Of a DNA stretch of 64,000 nucleotides, positions 59,607-64,000 are shown in pieces. Below the pieces are notes generated by a model. The model made no database searches. It saw only the letters and a program-made list of their open reading frames with translations, and was not told the origin of the DNA. The first letter of the stretch is position 1, and every line of letters begins with the position of its first letter. Both the position numbers and the translations under genes were made by a program. Where the stretch lies: positions 3,571,702 to 3,635,701 of the forward strand of contig JAGTTD010000019.1 of the NCBI GenBank assembly GCA_018398585.1. Reading direction: 5' to 3'. This DNA is from Simmondsia chinensis (lineage: Eukaryota > Streptophyta > Magnoliopsida > Caryophyllales > Simmondsiaceae).

Positions 59607-60014
59607 AATTTTTTTTTTCTTGATAATTAGCGAGGGAAAGTGGTGATACAATAGTTGGCATCTCCCCAAAAGATCCAAGATACACCCACACACCGCGGAG
59701 GAAGGAAAAATAGCAAGAAACACCAAAGCAATTCCAAGATATCGACTCGATACACCCAAAGCCAAAAATCATAATCACGCACACCAAGCATGCTAGACCC
59801 CACCATAATGCCTATCACAAGTGATCCATACCTAACAACAAAAATAAATCACCACAGCCTTTAGTAATTCAGGTAGAGCATCTACGCCTCTTTGGCTTTG
59901 ACCTATCAACTCTGTCAAAACAAACGCAATACCCAAAGACGTCATTGCTAATGTTGCATACCAAATATAACCACCTATCTCCTCTAATAGCATCTTTATC
60001 CACGAATTCAACAA
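59607..60014 (-). mobile_element. LINE copy F, 3' part
   Basis: On the minus strand it ends 'ccctcgctaattatcaag(A)n', the tail family of 27140 and 40195. The preceding ~380 bp are G/T-rich 3' UTR-like sequence with a partly open frame. It was joined to 62992-63200 before gypsy element 2 inserted. Confidence 0.6.
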
Positions 60015-60019
60015 CATTC

Positions 60020-60247
60020 TGTTACGTGTAATTAGTACACAATAATAAATGTACTTAGTTTTTGGGTTTACTTGTGATTTTAGTATGAATACAAGTGTAA
60101 TAGCTTCATTTGAGAGTAATAATAAAAAACTAAACACTTATGATCTTCTTTTTAACTTCTCATCTCCTCTTTTCTATTTCTCTCTCTCATCTCACTCTAA
60201 CTCCCAAACCCTAACCCTAATTCAAGTTACACCAAATCGGTGTAACA
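60020..60247 (+). repeat. Ty3/gypsy element 2, 5' LTR
   Basis: Begins TGTTACG and ends GTGTAACA. It carries a telomere-like phrase 'aaaccctaaccctaa' near its 3' end, also present in the 3' LTR. Confidence 0.92.
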
Positions 60248-60249
60248 AT

Positions 60250-60261
60250 TGGTATCAGAGC
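60250..60261 (+). other. Primer-binding site (tRNA-iMet), Ty3/gypsy element 2
   Basis: TGGTATCAGAGC begins three bases after the 5' LTR. Confidence 0.9.
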
Positions 60262-60300
60262 CAGGCACCAAGCAGCGCGGTCGATCAACAATTGATTCCA

Positions 60301-62729
60301 TGGCGGACAGTACACGCAGTGCCACCGATTTGTGCTGCCTTGAGACAAGATTCGAGGAGTCCGAGACCTAAAATGAGGCTCGATTTCAAGCAATCCATGG
60401 TGAAATTGCTCAGCTTATGGATGTCTTACGTGATATACAGCAGCAGCAACGCCACGGCAACGGTCTTCTTCCGCGTCCTTCGGATCCGACTTCCAATCCG
60501 GTATCCGATTCGGTACCGGACTCTGGTATTGCGTCTTCTACTTCATCTACGTATCAATTTCATACTAGATTGTCAAAGATTGATTTTCCTTGCTTTAGAG
60601 GTAGTATTGATGTAAAAAATTGGGCGTGGAAGGTGGACCAATTCTTTGCAATTGATCAAACACCTATTTCGGCACAAAGCTCGCTTCTATGCACCTTGAG
60701 GGCGATGCACTTGAGTGGCATCATACATTCCTCAAAACCCCACACCGCCCGATTGAGGATGTGTTGTGGTCGGAGTATTCGATTTTGATGATACAACGTT
60801 TTGGCCTTAGTCATGAAGATCCTATGTCTGATTTGATGAACTTGCGTCAAAACAATAGTGTCTCGACATATTAGGCCCAATTTGAGCACCTAGTGCCGCG
60901 CCTCAATTTGACCGAGGAGTATCCAGTTTCTTGCTTTGTCACGGGACTTAAAGACTTTATTAGATACCCGGTCATGATGCTTCAGCCGAGTTCGTTACAT
61001 CATGCTATGAAACTAGCACGATTACAGGAAGATAATTTGCTTACCGAATATCGTCCTTCGTTGTCTGGATCGGCTAGGCACCCTTCATCTCCGGTGCCAG
61101 TTCCTTCTTCGGCCCCACCGGGTGGGTTTGTGATCCGCTCTTCATTGGACTCAAGAATTGGTCCTCGTCCTCAAAACCAGGAGGGACGCGCAATAACTGC
61201 AGCTGAAATTGAGGATAGGTGTGAAAAAGGCCTATGTTTCCTTTGTAGTGAGCCATTCGTACCCGGCCATATGAAAGTTTGTAAGGTGAAGAACCCGCAG
61301 TTACTAGGGGTGTTCAAAAAAAATTGTAACCGAAATCCCGAAATACCGACTCGAAAATGCGGTTAATCATACCGAAAAAAATTGAGGTATTTCGGGACGG
61401 TAACGGTTAGCGATTTTGTCCATTTCGGTTAACCGATTTACCGAAATAATATATATCATGTATATATTTTCACATGTTCATAATATTATATTGTTTACTA
61501 AGTATGTTTTTCGAACATATAAATGACTCTTCTATAATGCATGATTAACTTTATCTTTTTTTCTAATTCACTTATCACGGAGTATTCGTGCCTCATTATT
61601 TTATCACAAATACTAATTAAGCACTACGTTGCTACAATTTAGTATTCCTGGCTTGCTCAAATATTGATTAAAATAAGATATTATACGTTTAATTTTTTAG
61701 AATTGCATTATAAGCTCATAATTTGTTAAATATTCTCACGTTTAATGTATTTTTTGGACATTAGCAAACCATTAAGGAGATAGATCGTATAACATAGAAG
61801 AGGCGTTGTATTACTTTTCCGATTACCGGCTAACTGACATAACCAAACCGAATTACTGTCGGTTAACCGGTCTTTTCGGTTACGGTAACGGTTAGAGATA
61901 TTTGAGCATTTTGGTTATGGTTAACCGAACCGAAATACTTTCCGGTACGGTTAACCGAACTATGAACACCTCTAGTAGTTACACATGATCTGTGGTGATC
62001 CGGATGAGCCACCCGACGAGAGTACCGATGCGTACTTGCTGGATTCGGTTGAAATCGAGACTTTGGATGTTCCCCGCATCTCATGTCATACATTAGCCGA
62101 TTTATCTGCTTATCGTACTATGCGTGTTAGGGGTTATCACAACCAAAAACCTTTACATATTCTTGTCGATAGTGGTAGCACGCATAACTTTCTCGATTTC
62201 GAGAAAGCCCGTTGTCTGGGATGTGTTCTCACACCCATAGCTACAACCTTTGTTGTGGTAGCCAATGGGACTCGACTTCCTTGCCGTGCCATGTGTCGTG
62301 ATTTTAAATGGAGTGCACAGGGTACCGATTTTGTTTGTGATGTTCTCCTCATCGATCTTGGTGGTTGTGACATGGTACTCAGGATTCAGTGGTTACCTTC
62401 GCTAGGGGCCATTGTTTGGAACTTCGAGAAGCTTCAAATGTCCTTTGAGTGGCAAGGGGCGCAGTGTGTGTTACGTGGTCACTAGCCTTTGATCTCCCTT
62501 GTGGTTGCGTCGACATGTGGGGACAGTGGCGGAAGGACACCCAAGCACATTACCTCTTCTTCCCGGTCAGCAGTGGCAGCCCGTGGCTATTTTGCACCGT
62601 CCCCTTGTTAAGCGTCGCAATACTGCGGCCACTCAGATACTTGTGAAGTGGAAAGATCACGGGGTCGAGGAGGCAACATGGGAGGACCACTATGAGTTAC
62701 GCCTACATTTTCCGAGCTTTCTTCCTTGA
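60301..62729 (+). pseudogene. Gag-protease remnant fused to a chromodomain-like end
   Basis: Gag starts at 60301 (MADSTRSATDLCCLETRF). It meets a stop after about 19 codons, shifts frame near 60675, and meets another stop near 60873. Recognisable parts: 'KIDFPCFRGSIDVKNW', 'MHLEGDALEWHHTFLK', 'CFVTGLKDFIRYPVMM', zinc knuckle 'CFLCSEPFVPGHMKVC'. The protease frame (61985-62485) is open and keeps the active site DSGSTHNFLD plus 'DVLLIDLGGCDMVLRIQW'. Directly after it comes a chromodomain-like end (62590-62729: 'ILVKWKDHGVEEATWEDHYE'). The polymerase and integrase region between them is deleted. Confidence 0.9.
61305..61974. mobile_element. hAT-like MITE inserted in Ty3/gypsy element 2
   Basis: Ends TAGGGGTGTTCA and TGAACACCTCTA are inverted repeats matching at 11 of 12 bases. 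The 8-bp flanks GCAGTTAC (61297-61304) and GTAGTTAC (61975-61982) differ at one base, the duplication length of hAT elements. Both ends are rich in 'aaccgaa' and 'cggttaa' words; the middle is AT-rich. It separates the gag zinc knuckle from the protease, which are in the same frame on either side when the insert and one duplication copy are discounted. No transposase is present. Confidence 0.93.
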
Positions 62730-62758
62730 GGTCAAGGAAATTCTCGAGCGGGGGGTAT

Positions 62759-62986
62759 CGTTACGTGTAATTATTATACAATAATAAATGTACTTAGTTC
62801 TTGGGGTTACTTGTGATTGTAGTATAAATACAAGTGTAATAGCTTTATTTGAGACTAATAATGAAAAACTAAACACTTCTCATCTTCTTTATAACTTTTC
62901 ATCTTTTTCTTTCTATTTCTCTCTCTCATCTCACTCTAACTCCCAAACCCTAACCCTAATTCAAGTTACACCAAATCGGTGTAACA
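62759..62986 (+). repeat. Ty3/gypsy element 2, 3' LTR
   Basis: A direct repeat of 60020-60247 with identical length and about 15-20 differences by eye. Its terminal TG has become CG. Confidence 0.92.
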
Positions 62987-62991
62987 CTTTC

Positions 62992-63200
62992 CACCCAACA
63001 CTCAATCTTCCCGAACCTCCCATCATCAAAACATGAATAAACAGTTTGAGATTACCACCAAGGTCGACTTCTTCTCATACCCTCGGCAGTACCCCTAATA
63101 TTCCAAGCACATGTCTTACATACGCTTCTTCTTTTTCTTACGTATCATTCTCGCCCGTGCCGTGATGGTGGAGGAGATAATGACAGACTTTTAATGCCTG
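62992..63200 (-). mobile_element. LINE copy F, 5' part (endonuclease start)
   Basis: On the minus strand it encodes 'CKTCAWNIRGTAEGMRRS', which resembles the first strand of a LINE endonuclease (CAWN.RG), then stops. It would continue into 59607-60014 across the gypsy insertion. Most of the LINE between these parts was lost earlier. Confidence 0.5.
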
Positions 63201-64000
63201 TTTATATAATTAAATCAATAAAAAAGGATTGGTGAATGGTATTTTGGTGCACCACGGAAAAATAGACCCTGTTTGAACATATCAGAATAGCCAAAAAAAA
63301 ATAAAAGTAAACCTTATTTTTGCTATTAATATATAGTATTTCTATTTCATTCATTCTCTACTTGTTTTAGTTTGAGTGCAAATGCATGTCAGGCCACTGA
63401 GCATAAATAATTAAGCAAATGTCACTCTTTATATCTTATGCCTTGGTGGATGAAGCACATTATCTTTGCATAATATTATAATTATTATAATATATGGTTT
63501 GTATGGGCGTGACGATGAATGTGTTTTGCATATTTTTAGTTACATAATATTTTATGGAACTCTATCCACTAATGTTTAATTTACTAGTATTATTGTGTCC
63601 TATTCAGCTAGCAGAATTTTAATTGCTTTTTGCTACAAAATCATTACCTTTCTATTTTAACTTTTATTTTTGTGAATTTAGCACGCGTCTCGATTTGTTT
63701 TTGAAAAATAATTATAAGTATAGTGTGAATTATTCACTATCTGTTATCTTTCAGTTTTATTGTTTGTTTTTATTTTCTTGATAAAGGAGTCATAAAATCG
63801 ATCATCTAGGGAGGGTTAAAAAGGTGGTTGATTAGAGTCAATGCTTGAAAAGTGTAGAGAAGGATAATAAGAATTTAAGGATTTAAAATTCTAACGGTGA
63901 AAACACCATGGTAACGTCACTTAATTTATAAAAGATTTGTCTGGTCTTATCTTGTACATATTTGCACAATCGCTCTTTTAGCTAACATATAATGTCTACC
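63201..64000. other. Non-coding right edge
   Basis: AT-rich sequence with no ORF of note and no recognised repeat. I see nothing in it to annotate. Confidence 0.6.

Larger units (their letters stand above)
60020..62986 (+). mobile_element. Ty3/gypsy element 2, internally deleted, non-autonomous
   Basis: LTRs at 60020-60247 and 62759-62986 are both 228 bp. Flanks CATTC (60015-60019) and CTTTC (62987-62991) are a 5-bp duplication with one change. The tRNA-Met primer site lies at 60250-60261 and a G-rich tract 'gagcggggggtat' precedes the 3' LTR. The interior has gag, a zinc knuckle and protease, then jumps straight to a chromodomain-like end. Reverse transcriptase, RNase H and integrase are missing. 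A 670-bp MITE has inserted into it. Confidence 0.93.

Noticed and set aside
1..64000. CRISPR array, bacterial operon, endogenous pararetrovirus or intact tRNA gene
   Set aside because: No regularly spaced repeats, no operon-like layout, no movement or coat protein motifs, and no complete cloverleaf were found. The reverse-transcribing elements all have gypsy or LINE hallmarks.

Overview
This is nuclear DNA from a flowering plant, most likely a eudicot. It is AT-rich, its genes have introns, and it contains plant-specific families (a PHO1 phosphate exporter, protein-only RNase P, an At4g14310-type WD-like protein). Most of the rest is plant transposable-element debris. The species cannot be named from the sequence; TTG-tailed Au/TS-type SINEs fit many angiosperms.

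Three host genes are supported. (1) 1517-3750, minus: the 5' half of an organellar protein-only RNase P (PRORP1-like). Three exons are visible and the 3' exons lie beyond the left edge. (2) 7397-11133, plus: a complete three-exon gene (913 codons plus stop) for the plant protein annotated in Arabidopsis as KIN14B-interacting protein At4g14310. (3) 13299-36316, minus: a complete 15-exon PHO1-family phosphate exporter of 788 residues. Its exons total 2,367 bp and its introns 20,651 bp, so the gene fills more than a third of the window. All 14 splice junctions could be placed by hand with consistent phase.

Everything else is mobile-element material. 4712-7145 holds a nested stack: a foldback element containing a TRIM (126-bp LTRs, 5-bp TSD) and a second foldback MITE, followed by a CCGGTCC-rich hAT-like element next to gene 2. 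The PHO1 introns hold SINEs, foldback MITEs and LINE 3' ends. 37063-50242 is dominated by L1-type LINE copies, including one 5'-truncated copy and two internally deleted copies that lost reverse transcriptase. 52250-63200 holds two decayed Ty3/gypsy elements. Each sits inside an older LINE remnant, and one contains a hAT-like MITE inserted in its own gag-protease region.

The most unusual system seen is a dispersed family of SINEs whose head is 5S rRNA rather than tRNA, joined to the 3' body of Au/TS-type plant SINEs. Five copies lie between 27.7 and 40.0 kb. Each is flanked by its own 11-24 bp target-site duplication, so each arrived by a separate retrotransposition. No CRISPR array, bacterial operon, intact tRNA gene or intact transposon gene was found. 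Nothing here suggests an unknown protein-coding system.
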